A stretch of DNA of 64,000 bases. Origin: Gigaspora rosea (Eukaryota; Glomeromycota; Glomeromycetes; Diversisporales; Gigasporaceae). The stretch's first letter is position 1. Each line of letters begins with the position of its first letter. The DNA lies in NCBI GenBank assembly GCA_003550325.1, contig QKWP01001150.1, positions 35,582 through 99,581 of the forward strand. Reading direction: 5' to 3'. Shown in pieces: positions 10,450-21,831 of the stretch. A model generated the notes under the pieces. It was given only the letters and a program-made list of their open reading frames with translations. It searched no databases and was not told where the DNA came from. A program made the position numbers and the translations under genes.

Positions 10450-11079
10450 TACTCTTAAAAATAAAATTACTTAAAATTTTATTAAAATAATTTATTTTAA
10501 TTTAATTTTAATTAGAATATGTTTAGTATCTAAAAAAATAAATAATTATATATTTTTTAAACAAATTTATTAGTTATTAAAGCCTGAACAAGCTTTGAAT
10601 AATCTTGAAGATTTGAATATTTTGAATATGAACAAAACCAAAAAAGGCTTTGAATAGCTGAAAACAAAATTTCAGAAATTATTAATAATTTTGACAAAAT
10701 GTATCTCTTCATGTGTAGGCTAAGTGCAGGCAAATTTGCCTGCAAAAAGTTTTATAATATTTTTAAAAATAATTTTTTTTTAAAATTTACCAATATTTTT
10801 ATAAAACTTATTCTTTAAGACTTTATTTTTATTTTTAAAACATAAATTGTAAAAATTAATTGTACTTTTAATAAATTATAATAATTTAAAATTCATTAAT
10901 TTATATAATATATAACTAAATAAATTTATTTTTTTAATTAATTATTTTTTTTTATTATATACAATCCCCTATTATTTGTAAAATTTTTACTTTAAGATAT
11001 ATTAAATATGATATATTTAAAATAACTTTAAAAAAAAATTATTTGAAACTAGATATATATATGCGCATAACTATATATA
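10450..11079. other. Very AT-rich spacer
   Basis: No gene is supported. An open stretch on the minus strand at 10557-10745 looks random. Confidence 0.5.
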
Positions 11080-11283
11080 TAGTCGCCTCTTTCTAATCTG
11101 AACCTCTCTAAACCGAACACTATTAAACTCTCTCTAAACTGAACAAAATCTTCTAGAACATTTGTAAATTTTATTATAAAGTTCGGATAAGCCATATATA
11201 ACTTTTTGAAAACTGAACTTTTCCAAATTTTTATATAGTAAAAAAAAGCAGTTCCGGCAGTTCAGATTAGAGAGAATTAACTG
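11080..11283. mobile_element. 204-bp pogo/mariner-like MITE, second copy
   Basis: The ends TAGTCGCCTCTTTCTAATC and GATTAGAGAGAATTAACTG are inverted repeats flanked by TA (11078-11079, 11284-11285). It is the same family as 9819-10017, sharing the internal CTGAACCTCTCTAA, GAACAAAATCTTCTAGAACA and CATTTGTAAATTTTATTAT stretches. Confidence 0.7.
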
Positions 11284-11307
11284 TATATGTACATATACAT
11301 ATATATA

Positions 11308-11442
11308 ACTATCAAATACAAGATAAAAATTTTTTTTTTATTACTTTGACAGTCTTGTCGGTGCTACATTAATANACTATCAAATACAAGATAAAAATTT
11401 TTTTTTTATTACTTTGACAGTCTTGTCGGTGCTACATTAATA
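11308..11442. other. Exact 67-bp duplication around a single N (assembly join)
   Basis: Positions 11308-11374 and 11376-11442 are identical and separated by one N at 11375. This is most simply an unmerged contig overlap. It duplicates the 3' tail and one target-site copy of the adjacent LINE. Confidence 0.85.
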
Positions 11443-11628
11443 AGTTTACATACTAATCTAAGATTTGTATATAATAAACCCTCCAATTGCAAGCCCGGCA
11501 TCATTCGGCTATCCGCAAACGCCCAGATGCAACCTGTCGCACTAATTTTCAACAAAAAACTAGGGATTGTGGTCAGCTCTATTAAAAACCGATCCAAAAA
11601 GGCTTAATGCCATTAATTATAAAATTTT

Positions 11629-13260
11629 CTATCGTTTCTTCCAATAGATTTTTCCTTTCAACTTCAGATTCTTTTTCCGATTTGGCACTCCTTCTTCGGT
11701 ATTCATGACTAATGCAATATTGGACGGACCTGGAGCGCCGAAAGCTGTTCTCTCAGATAAATGAACAGCCCTTTTACTTTCATTCCCAATGTGTGAATCC
11801 AGTTTCCTTCTTTTTTGATATCTTGTGATGCCCAGCTGGGACTCACATTTTGCTACAGTAACGCAACGGGTTTGCCAGACTAGATCATGGAAACCGTTCT
11901 CTACTAAAGCTTTGTAGCATTCTACAAAATCCAACGTTGCTTTTCTTGTGATCAGAAGCGTTCTAATATTTGCTAAAGCCTTTTGAGGAAAAAGACCCCG
12001 TATTATGCTTTTCCTTAGCTCCTGAACCTTGGTTCTACTTGTTCCAAATAAGGCCCTCCTTAACTTGATGCTATCAACTTCCGATAATATTTCTTGTAGG
12101 ACACTCTCTTGAGCAATTGAAAAAGCTGCTCTCTCGATATTAAGCCAATGCAATATGTAACTTTCGTATTCGGTCATATAGTTGAGTGTTTCTTGGTTAC
12201 AACAAATGCAATTGTTTTTAGAGTAAATATCTGATCTTCTTCGCTTAAGAACTGATAGTGTTGGTACTTCGTTGGTTAAGCACTTCAAACGAAAAGCTAC
12301 TCTTCTGCTTGTTTTCATTGACTTACACCTGATTCCCATTTTTCCTTTTAAATCTTTCCAAAACAATGGCCAGGAGTGCTTAACGACCTTTTCATCTGGT
12401 TCAACATATTTTAAGACTCTTGAGAATCTAAAATCCAAACCAGTTTTAAACTCAAAGATCCGCTTGATAAAAAGATGAAGTGGCATCTCAATGTAACTTT
12501 CTTTCCACATAGTAATGCCGTTAAGCCTTATATTGTTCTCCAGCTTCAGATTCTCTAAATTGGCGAGTTCTGTCCCTTTTTTTGCCAACTTGTTTGCTTC
12601 TTCGTTCCATTTCTCTCCGCTATGGCCTTTGATTTTATTAAATTTAAGTACAATTTTTTTTGACTGTGAAAGGTCATAAATTTTCGTAATTAAACTATAA
12701 CTTTTGCATTTACTCCAACGGTGAAATGCCTCTAACTGTACTTTTGAACCCAGGCTTGCAATTGCCGCCGCACTACCTGTATTAATAACTATATCTACTT
12801 CCTTTGGTGCTACTAATAAAACCATCCAAATTGCTACCAACTCTGCCTTCATTGAAGAAGGCCAAGACTCAAATCCTATATTCCCTTCTGCTATTTTTAA
12901 GTTTTTAAGAGAATCCAGCCATATCCAACTGGCTCCTATAACTTTCCTCCCATCCTTTTTGACTAAAGAACCATCTGTATATACTTGAAAACTTATATTG
13001 TCTGCCGCTAACAAACAGTAATATTGACTGACAAGCATATTCGTTAGACCAGAACCTAGCTCTTGCATATGAATTAGTTCCACCACGTGATCTTGGATAA
13101 TGACCTTGTCTAAAGTGCTACAAAGGCCATCTGACGCCAAAATTTCTTCAGTTTCTTTATTACTTGTTTTTAATTGGTTTAGAAGAGTTTTGTATCTCGA
13201 CGGATTTTGCACTACTGCGTTAGGTATGACACCGATTGCTTTGTTTGTATGTATTGACAT
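11629..13260 (-). pseudogene. LINE ORF2, RNase H and C-terminal part, catalytic residues lost
   Basis: The 543-codon frame contains an RNase H fold at about residues 92-228. Asp96 (VYTDGS) and Glu140 (KAELVAI) match the first two catalytic acids. The third acid position reads Gly162 (INTGSAAAI instead of a TDS-type motif), and the fourth reads Asn223 (GHSGEKWNEEANKLAK instead of NExAD). With two of four acids replaced, the domain is probably inactive. A Cys-rich stretch (NCICCNQE, about 360) is a degenerate zinc-knuckle-like region of the kind found in related ORF2 proteins. The first Met is probably internal, since the frame stays open upstream (FCERVKEEFN). Confidence 0.7.
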
Positions 13261-14117
13261 GTTGAACTCTTCTTTAACCCTTTCACAAAAGTCGGTCCCT
13301 CTTTTGTTTCTTTACTCTTGCTATCGTGTATATTTTTGGTTTGAACTAAAAGAAACTTTCACCTCTTTTCCAAGATCTTGCCAACATTAATATCACCACT
13401 TTGGGCTGAGCGAAAACAAATTACTTCCTTCTTTCTTTTGTCTTCTGAAACCCCACTCAACTTCCATTCCAAAGTTAAAGGGTTGCTAGGCACTCCTACT
13501 TGAAAACCCTTTATCTGCCTTGACGTGTTGTCTGTTAAAAGTAACTCCTCTATCTTTATAAACCAATTTGCCTTTCTGCCCCTATTTGGTAATCTCTTTA
13601 CTACCTTAAGCTCTTGTCACGAAAAAAGATTTTCTGACTTTTTATCAAGCAGCTGCTCTATAAAGAACAAATTCATCCTGCTTAATGATTTGTATGCTTT
13701 AAGAAAGACCTCTACACCCACTATCTCTCTTAACTTTGTTCCTTTTTTTGATGCATATAGAGAGTCATTTCGTTTGAAAGGTAATTCCGTTGGACTGTGC
13801 CTTAAGTAGAGATATACTAGTTAAATTGTCCTTCCAAATTTTTTTAAGCCAAATTTCATCCATTTCTGGCCATGTTTCCTCTGTTATACATGCGTCCTGA
13901 AAATCTTGTTTGGCCCTTATAATTGTTAGCTCTGTCAGTCTGCCTTTGGTGTTTAATCTTTTTTGAAGACCTGTTAATTGTTTTGTTACAATTTCTTGAG
14001 CCAAAGGCTTACACCTTAAAAACCCTTTGTATAGGACAATGTAATTGCCTGCCTTTTGTGTAATGTCTAGTTTATGTTTAACCATTCAGACATAAGGCTA
14101 GTGTATACTGTAAGGGC
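13261..14117 (-). pseudogene. LINE ORF2, connecting region between RT and RNase H
   Basis: Coding potential continues through several phases. The frame at 14085-13765 ends with a TGA (13765-13767) in a TFQTK context. Another phase from about 13757 reads YASKKGTKLREIVGVEVFL and carries a TGA at 13617-13619 (FS-stop-QELK) and another at 13359-13361 (KR-stop-KFLL). A third phase near 13290 joins the RNase H frame. The region has no recognisable catalytic domain. In related elements it links thumb and RNase H. Confidence 0.6.
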
Positions 14118-15375
14118 CTAAGTTGAGAGCTTTGAAAGCTGTAGAATGTAACTAAGTTTCGGAAGTAGACACCTATTGTTGACATAGACTAGTTGGCTTA
14201 GAGAGAGTTTTTTCCAATTTAATGCGATTGTGAATTGTCTCACAATGTCACGTGCTTTCTTCTTTACTAAAGATTCCTTCATTTTTCCATTTAACCACAC
14301 CCCCAAAAAACGAGTAGTTGTCTCTATATTCTCAACCTGAACTATCTCATTTTCAAACTGCACAAACCTTTCTTCTTTGCGTAAACTTGAATTTAAAATT
14401 AAAAGCTTGGATTTCTTTCTGTTTATTTGGATGTCATTTATTCTAAAAAAATCGCTTGCTATTTCCATTATTTTTCTGAGCTGGGATTTGTTTTCTGCAA
14501 TTCACATCATATCATCTGCATATGCTAACACTGAAAACCTCATCTCAGATTTCCTGTATGATTGTCTAGCCCAATCTGTTACTTCTTCTGTTTGAACTTT
14601 ATATCCTAAATCTTTATCACTCTCTATATGACACAACAAAGGATCGTAAAAAATACGCCATAGAAGGGGTGACAAAACTTCTCCTTGATCGATCCCATCT
14701 GCCGCTTCATATGGATCAGTAGATCCTAACGCCGTAATTATCTTTTGCTTTCCTTCTTTCAAAAAGGTTTATAATAATTTTAATTATTTTGCTAGGTAAT
14801 TTTAATCTGTTCATGGCCAACTCTAAAGATGAGAGAGATACTGAATCAAAAGCTTTACGCATGTCTTGAAATAATATCCACATCTCTTTTTCCTTCTTTT
14901 TTGCGTCTTCCATCAACATGTTCATAATATGAATTGGATTTTCGGTTGAACACCCGGGTAATCCTGCAAAATTTGGGCCTTCGAGAATTTTGTTCTCAAC
15001 GAAGACTCTAGCTAATCTTTTGTTCAGAACTCTTGTAACACATTTTTGGAATGATTCTAACAATGCTATTGGTCTTGTATTGCTTGACGAGTACTCCCAT
15101 TCTTCACTTTTAGGAATTAAATACAGCTGCGATACTTTCCATTTATCTGGAATGTCACCCTCTATTAAACATTTATTGGCCAATTGCCTAAAAATTTCTT
15201 GAAAGCTTATACTTGCTTGTTTGATTAACCTATATCCAATACCAGAAGGCCCCGGTGCTAAAGTGTTTTTGGTTTCTTTGAGTGCTGAACTCCATTCTTC
15301 TAGCGATATTTCTGATTCTAATTCCATGTACCAACTTTCCTTAATTTTCCCTAAGGGCTTGTATATTCTATTTCA
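14118..15375 (-). pseudogene. LINE ORF2, reverse transcriptase part
   Basis: This is the reverse transcriptase core. Visible motifs: NTLAPGPSGI (motif 1-like), RPIALLESFQK (motif 2), FQDMRKAFDSVS with the motif A aspartate, DGIDQGEVLSPLLW (motif B) and YADDMM (motif C catalytic Asp pair). The thumb-like segment runs through RFLGVWLNG. Damage: a frameshift between 14716 and 14762 just after the LFERRK motif, an in-frame TGA at 14502-14504 directly after YADDMM (where relatives commonly have Trp), and a TAG near 14118 followed by a frame change. All RT catalytic residues remain but cannot be translated as one chain. Confidence 0.8.
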
Positions 15376-17052
15376 TTCATTGGACATAGAACTTAAGTGT
15401 GTTCTTCTTTTTCGAAATTGCTGCTGGAAATGTAACATAGTCCTCTCGAGTACTGCTTCTTCCTCTGTTATTAGATTTCTATCTACACCATCTTGTTCAA
15501 AAATACGATTTAGCTTAATTGACTTCCATAGTTTATTAAGAAGGCTTCGGTGCATTTTCTTTTGGTCGTTCTCGATCATAGCACATCTACATTCTACGTG
15601 GTCTTCAATTTTTAATCTCTTAATTCTTGACCTTTCAACTGCTGCTCTTGCGTTTAAGAGCTTCCACCATTCCTTTAGATCAATAATTACCTCTTCTGTT
15701 AGATTTTTAATTTTCGGTATCTGCGTGCCCTGACCATGGTTAATAAAATCAATTGTATCATTGCACTTTTGTAATTCGTCTATACTTAAGCTTCCCTCCT
15801 TTGATTTTTGTAATATTCTTATTACTTTGCTAAGTTTTATTGTTGTATCCCAAATATTTGTTGTAGGCTGCTTCCTATATTTTTGGTCCTCTCCCATTAC
15901 AATCTTCTTCCTTGGTAAATTTTTGTTAGCGGCAGAAATGATACTTTGTTGGAAAATATCCCAGAGTTCGTTTAGAGATAAATTGGCTCTACGGTTCTCA
16001 ACTCCTTTACTAGAACCCAACTTCCTTTCCAGAAATAGATTCAAATCTTCAGCATAATTTTGCCAATCTTTTTTTGTGACTTCTTTGTACAAGAATACCC
16101 ATCTCGTTGATTGTTTCCTCTTCATAGTAGCTTTGTTATAGTTTTTAATTAAGTGGTCCATTTGAATAGTGACTGATACAAAATGATGGTCACTGCTTGT
16201 GTAGAAGTGCATGTCTTCTATTGTCGCTTCTTTTAAGCCTGTTACTAGGTTCTCAGACACCCAGATTTGATCTATTCTTGATTTACTTAAATTATTGCTC
16301 CAGGTAAATTCTCTCTGGTTAGGATGCAAAAACCTATATGTATCTTGAAAATCCTGACTTCTAAGCCACTTATGTAAGGGGAGGATCTTACTATTTTTAT
16401 TTCCGCCTGCTTTTTCTCTATCTAGATGTGCATCTGTAACATGATTGAAGTCCCCCATAATGACAAACTGACTAACATGAGATCTGTTCAGGTATCTTCT
16501 AACTATTTCTTGTTGAATGATTTTACACATTTCTTTGTCATTAGGGGGTATGTAAACTACTATTACTACTAGTTCCAATTGCTTAAAATAAAAGTTTGCT
16601 TCTATTATATATTCATTCTTTCTAACCAAACGTCCTAAATGTTTCTCCCAATCATTTCTAATTAAAATTCCAACTCCTGAACCCTTTTTCTTAACTATTT
16701 CCTTTTTCGACCAGAAACCTCTAAAATTATGATCCTTGCTAATTGCGAAATTCACTTCCTTTTCAGAGATATTTGTCTCTACTAAACCTATAATTCTGAT
16801 ATTCTCCTCTGAAACTAATTCTAATAAACTATCTAATTTTTGTGTACTCTGTTTTAATCCGTTTATGTTGTGGACTCCGATTTTTAAATTTATTTTCTTT
16901 TTCTCTTGGATTAAAACTGACTTCCCTTTCTTATGTCTATCCATCATACTTTCCTCACTCAATTCAATTATATTGGGCCTACATGAAGCATTAGTGAGGT
17001 GTTTTGCTTCGCCCATATTCTTTAATTCAACTAGGGCGAAAATTAGGAGCAC
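15373..17052 (-). pseudogene. LINE ORF2, APE-type endonuclease part
   Basis: This encodes the apurinic-endonuclease-like domain that nicks target DNA. Recognisable catalytic landmarks, counted from the first codon of the open frame: Asn in NINGLK (about 62-67), Glu in GLVETN (92), GDFNHV (Asp201, Asn203), SRIDQIW (258-264) and the SDHH motif (287-290). All the usual metal and phosphate ligands I can identify are present. A Lys/Arg-rich linker (about 310-555) leads into the RT. The frame ends at a TGA (15373-15375) that is in phase with the RT segment downstream, between MSNE and NRIYKPL. This suggests an original tryptophan codon. The true start is unclear because the open frame begins without ATG. 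Confidence 0.75.
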
Positions 17053-17126
17053 AAAGCAAGCAAATACTCTATTGTTTTGAATTTAGCTTGCATGTCTTCC
17101 AATAACTTTCCGATCTTAACATTTCC

Positions 17127-18766
17127 CTATGTTTCTTCTTCTTGTTTGTTTTTTTTTTTGCTCAGTTCTTCGGCATTTGAACCCATTGCTACTTTATTTA
17201 CTACATGTTCTTGTATATTTCCATTAGCAGTTTTTACACTCCTTAGTGGTTTTCTTGTACTGCTGCGAGATCTGGAGCTACTACCTAATCTACGGTTTGG
17301 ATTACCCCTACTATCTCTGGCTCTTTTGTGTATCTTAGTTATTCCTGCTTCATATAATGGTCTTTTCCCTTTGTTAATATAGTGAGCTTCTTTTTGATAC
17401 CGAAATTGTTTATTATTTCTTCCAACAGAGTTTTCTATTATCATCTGCCATTCCAACTTTGTATTGTAATAATATATATTACATTTTTGAGCTTGTAAAA
17501 GTTCCTCTTCTGACTTGAAAAAGACATAAGCCCTTTGTTTTTGGTTGCCATGACAGTTGTTTAAAATGTGTACTGCTTGCACGTTGTATTTTTTTAATTG
17601 ACGTAAAAGTAAACTATCATATGCAGTTGTTGGTATATTGGAGATTGTACTCCTATATTTATTTCCCTTTTCTAATTTGGCTATGTCGAACTTTCCAGGT
17701 GTTGTTTTGTAAGTTTTACCATAATTCAAATGCAGAGACCAATTCTCTTTTAACGATTTTCCTCTTTGTTCTGAACTTGCTAAAATCTTTATGTAGGCTG
17801 CCTTTGTAGAAAAATTTTGTTGCCATGCAATTATGGTCACTGTGCCGAAATAACTTAAAAAACTTTTGATTTCTTCTGCCTTTAATCCCTTTGGCAAATC
17901 CCACAGTGTAAAGAAATATGTTGCAGTTTTTTCGTAGTCTTCAGTCTTTTGGGCTGAAATTTTGTTTACTGGAGCCCATGCTGAATTGTAAATGTTTTCA
18001 TATTGTTTGGCCCTTTTGTTATTTAATGTTGCTATTGAATCTTCTTTTAAGTGAGCTTTTCTGATGATATGCTCATTAAGCCCATAGTCTAGTATGCCAC
18101 ACTCTTCCTGTATTAAAGTGTCTTTGACTATTTCTATTTCATTGTCATGATTGCATACCGACTTTTCTTCACCTTCATGATTTCGTTTACGCAAATTGCT
18201 TTGTACTTTTATCTCTATGTTGCTTATCCTACTAATAATCTCAACACTTGGTTGTGATGGTAGTAATTCCATATCAACTGGCTCGTTTTTAATTTTAATG
18301 TTCTTACTCTGAGCTCTGTTTTGCTCTTTATTATATTCTAACGTAGCTATTCCTTCCATTTTTACCATGCCCTCAACTCTCAGATTAATGTTATCAGACT
18401 GATCTAACAGAAATTCTTCCTCCTTTGTTAAACTTTGTTCCCTTGCTTTCTTGTGTTGAGCATATGTATAAAAACGTAACACATTACGAACAACTGAAAT
18501 CAAGTACACTTCACTAGTGCCCAAATATTTTGCAACTTTTCTATCTTCTTCCCAAATAAATTTGTTTTGTTCTATTTGTACCAGTGACTTTCGTCCTCCG
18601 ACTTGTTAAAGAAATTCTTATAATCAGGAAGTTCAAGCATTTTACGCATTGTTTTGCACGTGTTTGTTTGTTGTTTTGTTGTTTTTGTTTTTGTTGTTTG
18701 TTGTTTTATTGTTTCGTCAGCTTCTACGTTTGTTCGTCCCGATTTAGCTATTTGTTTACTTTCCAA
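17127..18766 (-). pseudogene. LINE ORF1 (RRM-like nucleic-acid-binding protein), frameshifted
   Basis: ORF1 proteins coat the LINE RNA and help deliver it to the target. The long frame (18524-17127, 465 codons as read) shows two RRM-like folds. The first is at about residues 203-275 (YFFTLWDLPKG, then FGTVTIIAW), the second at about 290-360 (STISNIPTTAYDSLLLRQL, then RAYVFFKSEEE). A basic Arg/Ser-rich tail follows (about 400-445). The frame opens without an ATG. An ATG-initiated frame at 18766-18572 (starting MESKQIAKSG, with a Lys/Thr/Gln stretch) precedes it in another phase, so a frameshift near 18580 probably split one ORF. The acidic/coiled region at 20-180 has no recognised domain. Confidence 0.7.
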
Positions 18767-19076
18767 AAGTGTTTGTTTGTTTTGTTATGCTAACGATCTA
18801 CAATACAGGGTAATGACAATTTCCCCAAAAAGATTTTTCCTTTGTAAAATTTTTCCGGAAGAATACAATTTTCTTGTATTTCAAGACTTGTATCTTTAAA
18901 GAGTTAAAACTGTTCTAATAAACTATATGTGATTTTCCTTGCTTCACCTTTTTCCTTAAGGCTATTTTATGTGTTTACTTAGTATGATTGTGATTAGATT
19001 TAGAAAATTCTTTAGCTCCAATTTGGTCACAGTGATCGACGGGAAGAGTTGTGTAATTTATGAATACAAGATAAAA

Positions 19077-21362
19077 TTAATAAAAGTAAAATACAAATAT
19101 TAGCACCTATTATTGTTCATACTGATACTATAAAACATTGATTTATTGTTCAACATATGTATGATATTTTTTAAAGCATAAAGGACGGAATATGTTACAA
19201 CAAAGTGCAACTTTATTTAACAATTTTTAGGTTTGATCATCTAGTGTAGATTATTCATAATGCAATTTATACAGTCGGTATTTTGCTATTATGTTCTTCA
19301 AGTCTAGCCAAATCAAATGAGATATGGTTTGGGAATCACGCCCATCTCATTTTTTGCCAATTACAAAAAAACTAAATTTTGCAGGCAAATTTGCTTGCTT
19401 AACATATTAAGAGATAGCAATCTATGGTACTAAAATTTCTTAAACTTAAATCAAATATTAGTTATATTTGAATTTGATCAAATTAAATTTGAATTTGATT
19501 TGATTTAAATTTTTAAAAATTTTGTTTAAAAATTTTTTGAATTAAATCAAATATTTCAAATATTTAAAATATTTGATCAAATCAAATCAAATATTTCTTA
19601 ATTTAAATTTGATTTAAATTAAAAATTTTGTATTTGAACTTGATTTGAAATCAAATATTTTATCAAATTAAATCAAATCAAATTATAGAACTCTATTAAG
19701 TACTTTTTAATAAACAATTAAATTTTTTGAATAGCACTTACCTAGATACTAATTATAAAAAAAGATATTATAATAAGAGGTATTTTATATAGTTTTGATA
19801 TTATAGTATTACAAATAATTATAATATTTATTTATTTAGCCAATTGGATCTTAGAATTTTATATAATTTAAACAATTGCAAAGCAAAAAAAAAAAAAAAT
19901 TCAAAAATTTTAATAGCAAAATATTAATAACAAGTTTTTAGATAATAAATAAAAATTTTTAGCACTAAATTATATATATAAGCTAGCTCTTTTAACCAAA
20001 TCTCTATTAATATAACTCTAAATTTTTGATTTTTTTAAAAATTTATAATATGTAGTAATGATTATTTATAGTAAAATTTAGCAAAAATCAAAATAATTTA
20101 TTTTTTATTTGAATAAATTATTTGCCAATTAGTTTTTAGCATACAAATTTACATATATATATATACTTTTCTTAATTCTAACCATTTTTAAAATTAAATT
20201 TATAAATTAAAGTAGTAATTTAACTACCAGTTAAAAATTATTCTTGCCAACTAAGTTTATAATAAAAATTGAACATGGCATTGGGCAATAATAAATACTC
20301 AGAACATTAATACGGAGAATTACTGTACCGTTACTAATACGTATCATTTTGATATATATATATATATTGGTATTGCGGATATAACGGGATGAAAAACTAG
20401 AACAATGACCTCCATTATATCGAGAGTCATTGTGTATATAAAAATCTGTTGTACTACAAAAAATACTCCCTTAATCTATGTGAAGCAACACGATGGGTCA
20501 CATGCAATTTACTTTAAACCTATTTAAGTGGGTAAATCGCAGCTGAGGCATAGTCAAAAATTATTATTACTTTCATACAGTGATAAGTTTCTAACAATAA
20601 GTGAAATTCATATGTATAGTTAAGAAAAGAAAATTTCTAATACTTTGCGATATACATACCATTGGAATCGAAATAGCTTGCTATACAATTTTCATTAGAA
20701 GCACAAGAAGAGTTTTTACTTAGTAAAATAAAACTTTCATTGTAAGCTAGCTACATTCCAGCATTCCAAAATTATAGAAAAAAAATTGTAATTATTTTGG
20801 ACAATTTTTGATAGGAAATTTTTATAACCTTCGATATCAATATTTTTATTGGTAGTCAATAATAATTGGCAGAAAAGCATCATAGAAAAATAGCGCATCT
20901 CACGTTATATGATATCAGCCTTTTTTTTTTTTTTTTTTGGGTGATGTTGTGATGTTTTTCTTGTTGCTTTTGAAGAAATAATTTCTTTTTTTTTTTTTTT
21001 TTTTTTTTTTTAGTTTACTATCAATATATACAGTAATCTTTGGTGCCAACTATATAAGATTAACGTTAAAAATCGGCAAATATAAGACTTTACATATTAG
21101 GATTTTGTAACAGAAAATTGTTTAGGAATAAATAAATGAAATTTGTACGTATAAAAACCTAAATTCCCAAATATTCCCAAATATTCCCAAATATAATAAC
21201 GCGTAAGTTTCTTACATTGGTTAAATTTTAATAATCGTATTAAAACTTACCAGGTAAACATAATTTTTATTGATGATCATGTCTTTGTGCCTTAGTGAGT
21301 ATTGACCACGAAATATAATATTTGTAGTAATATTTGTAGTGAATTTGTTTAATCAAGAGTCT

Positions 21363-21406
<44 letters not shown>

Positions 21407-21831
21407 TTTCGATTTACTTGTTTGTATGCTATATACGAGATTAATTTTTGATAAACTATGTCAAGACTTCGTATCAACTTTGAACAAAAGAGAATTATTT
21501 AAAATATGTTTACTAAATACCACGTACGTAAGTAGGGACTTGTATCAACGAAGCATCGATCATTAACTTTCGTTCATTAGCCTGATCGATAACTGTTAAT
21601 AGATAAGCCACGTAATGTTTGCCAAGCCTCTTCATGAAGCCTTTCGAAAGCCGCTCTCAATAAATAAACATTAGTACGATTCACAAAAGTTCTTTAATAA
21701 AATTCACAAGCCTTTTTTTTTTTTTTTATTTTTACGCGACTTTTTTTTTTTTTTTTTAAAAAAAAAAAAACCTTTAAAGAGACTAGAGTTATCAATTTTT
21801 TTTGGAAAATTCTTTTTAGTGAAATGTAATA
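19077..21831. other. AT-rich intergenic region
   Basis: No gene is supported. 19440-19690 is a low-complexity stretch built from AAATCAAAT/ATTTGATTT words on both strands. 20160-20385 has (TA)n tracts, 20925-21012 has two T runs, 21178-21198 has short CCCAAATATT repeats, and 21366-21401 is a TA microsatellite. 21712-21771 contains T/A homopolymers just upstream of the SPRY gene. Confidence 0.5.

Larger units (their letters stand above)
11397..19062 (-). mobile_element. Full-length but decayed LINE (non-LTR retrotransposon) with 14-bp target duplication
   Basis: On the minus strand, in order: a 5' leader (19062-18767), ORF1 with RRM-like folds and an Arg/Ser-rich tail, ORF2 with APE endonuclease, reverse transcriptase and RNase H, a 3' region, and a short A tail (T run at 11398-11407 on plus). 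AATACAAGATAAAA occurs immediately outside both ends (11383-11396 and 19063-19076), a 14-bp target duplication as made by target-primed reverse transcription. This supports a near full-length insertion of about 7.67 kb. Despite the intact duplication, the ORFs carry one TAG, five in-frame TGA codons and at least four frameshifts, so the copy cannot encode its own machinery. Confidence 0.85.

Noticed and set aside
11629..17052. Use of TGA as a tryptophan codon throughout the genome
   Set aside because: The cellular genes here terminate or read normally (BTB and SPRY proteins use TGG for Trp and the SPRY gene stops at TGA), and the LINE also has frameshifts, so decay is simpler.
12272..17080. 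Plus-strand open frames across the LINE
   Set aside because: They are antisense shadows of the minus-strand LINE ORFs.
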